DNA from: CAYNRA01 sp046293395
GTDB lineage: Bacteria > Bacteroidota > Bacteroidia > Cytophagales > Spirosomataceae
NCBI GenBank assembly: GCA_046293395.1
Contig: JBKBOU010000001.1
Coordinates: 868,001-932,000 of the forward strand
Reading direction: 5' to 3'
DNA: 64,000 bases
The notes beneath the pieces are model-generated. The model was not told the origin of the DNA. It did not search any database and was given only the letters and a program-made list of their open reading frames with translations. Positions 63,484 through 64,000 of the stretch are shown piece after piece (position 1 is the stretch's first letter; every line of letters begins with the position of its first letter). Position numbers and translations under genes: made by a program.

Positions 63484-63512
63484 TTCTTCGTCAACTAATT
63501 GACCCAAAAAGA

Positions 63513-63570
63513 CGTTATCAAAGGACATTCACATAACTAAGAACGTCCAGACATGATAACGCCTTTTTTT
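63513..63570 (+). terminator. Terminator-like hairpin overlapping the start of the last gene
   Basis: CGTTATCA (63513-63520) pairs with TGATAACG (63554-63561), with an inner stem GGAC/GTCC, and is followed by CC and seven T (63564-63570). It lies 29 bp after radC. The right arm and the T-run are the first codons of the next gene, so this can be the radC terminator or a regulatory hairpin in the 5' end of the next message. Confidence 0.6.
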
Positions 63571-64000
63571 CGCGCACTCCTCCTGACAGCCGCATTAATC
63601 CCGCAACTCACTTACGCACAACTCCTTACCGACGAAGCCGCCAAAAACCACATCAAACTTGGGATGGATAAACTCTATAATATGGAATTTACAGAGGCGG
63701 ACCATCACTTTCAAAAAGTAAAAACAGCGTACGTCAATCATCCCGTCGGTGAACTTCTCCATGCTATTCAGATTCAATGGCAAAATATGCCTGTAGAAAA
63801 AAATCCAACTGCACTGAACAAGTACTTGACGGCACTTGAAAAATCGAAAAAACAGGCGGAAAATTTATACAAAGAAGGCAAATACAAAGAAGAAGCAACC
63901 TTTTTTCTGATTGCTACCTACGGATACATCGCACTTTCTTACAATTACCAAAAAGAGTACTCCAAAGCAGTTCTTGAAGCAAAGCAAGTCTATGGATATT
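63553..64000 (+). CDS. Secreted TPR-like protein, 3' part outside window
   Basis: An open frame from the ATG at 63553 to the window edge (149 full codons). It starts with a signal peptide (MITPFFRALLLTAALIPQLTYAQ) and continues with TPR-like helices (LGMDKLYNMEFTEADHHFQKV, LIATYGYIALSYNYQKEYSKAVLEA). Its function cannot be given from this part. Confidence 0.75.
   Translation, partial: MITPFFRALLLTAALIPQLTYAQLLTDEAAKNHIKLGMDKLYNMEFTEADHHFQKVKTAYVNHPVGELLHAIQIQWQNMPVEKNPTALNKYLTALEKSKKQAENLYKEGKYKEEATFFLIATYGYIALSYNYQKEYSKAVLEAKQVYGY

Noticed and set aside
1..64000. Insertion sequences, integrases, prophage genes and CRISPR arrays
   Set aside because: No transposase, integrase or phage-type protein and no spaced direct-repeat array was seen on either strand.

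Overview
The window looks like the chromosome of a free-living member of the Bacteroidota, most likely of the Cytophagales type. The base composition is AT-rich. Several upstream regions carry the Bacteroidota promoter pattern (TTG, 19-21 nt, TAnnTTTG). Protein families typical of the phylum are present: FISUMP and FGE-type lipoproteins, a LytTR regulator with a 7TMR-DISM kinase, YceI, a UMF1 transporter, an MBOAT/SGNH pair and a eukaryote-like NrdB. No genus can be named from the sequence alone. No insertion sequence, prophage, CRISPR array or integrase was seen.

Layout. 1-4517 holds most of a giant secreted protein on the minus strand; its 3' end lies outside the window. 4684-36998 is mostly conserved chromosome: an SRPBCC protein, PBP1A with a small LytTR protein, an ABC exporter pair, an S9 peptidase, a divergent histidine kinase/LytTR response regulator pair, phenylalanine hydroxylase, MarR, DUF2461, an SDR, cyclophilin, HemC, GNAT, OsmC, an esterase, NUDIX, glycosyltransferases with a YbhN-type protein, MnmE, MBOAT plus SGNH lipoprotein, YceI, NrdB, RecG, tRNA-Val(GAC) and a UMF1 transporter. 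57717-64000 returns to conserved genes: tRNA-Ser(GGA), asparaginase with a TPR protein, EtfBA, a zinc-dependent phospholipase C-like protein, ribosomal protein S20, RadC and the start of a TPR protein.

The accessory region is 37129-57434, 20 kb with sixteen genes all on the minus strand. In transcription order it encodes: two secreted caspase-FGE fusions; a divergent secreted caspase; a caspase with helical repeats; a TPR protein; three lipoproteins that share an N-terminal CLPWDLPD-type motif and one conserved domain but carry different C-terminal heads (FGE, FISUMP, FGE); four secreted proteins of unknown or DUF4384-like type; a secreted papain-like C1 peptidase; a third caspase-FGE fusion; and an ECF sigma factor followed by a membrane protein that looks like its anti-sigma factor. 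All but the sigma factor and the anti-sigma candidate carry export signals. The set therefore looks like an envelope-located cysteine-protease network with C-type-lectin-fold recognition modules and its own transcriptional control. I do not know of a described system with this composition. Its function is unknown, and any link to defence, predation, cell death or envelope stress is inference.

Regulatory signals worth noting are a perfect 22-bp inverted repeat at the predicted etfBA start site, two tandem promoters before rpsT, near-consensus promoters for phhA, tRNA-Ser and mnmE, and a terminator-like hairpin that includes the start codon of the last gene.
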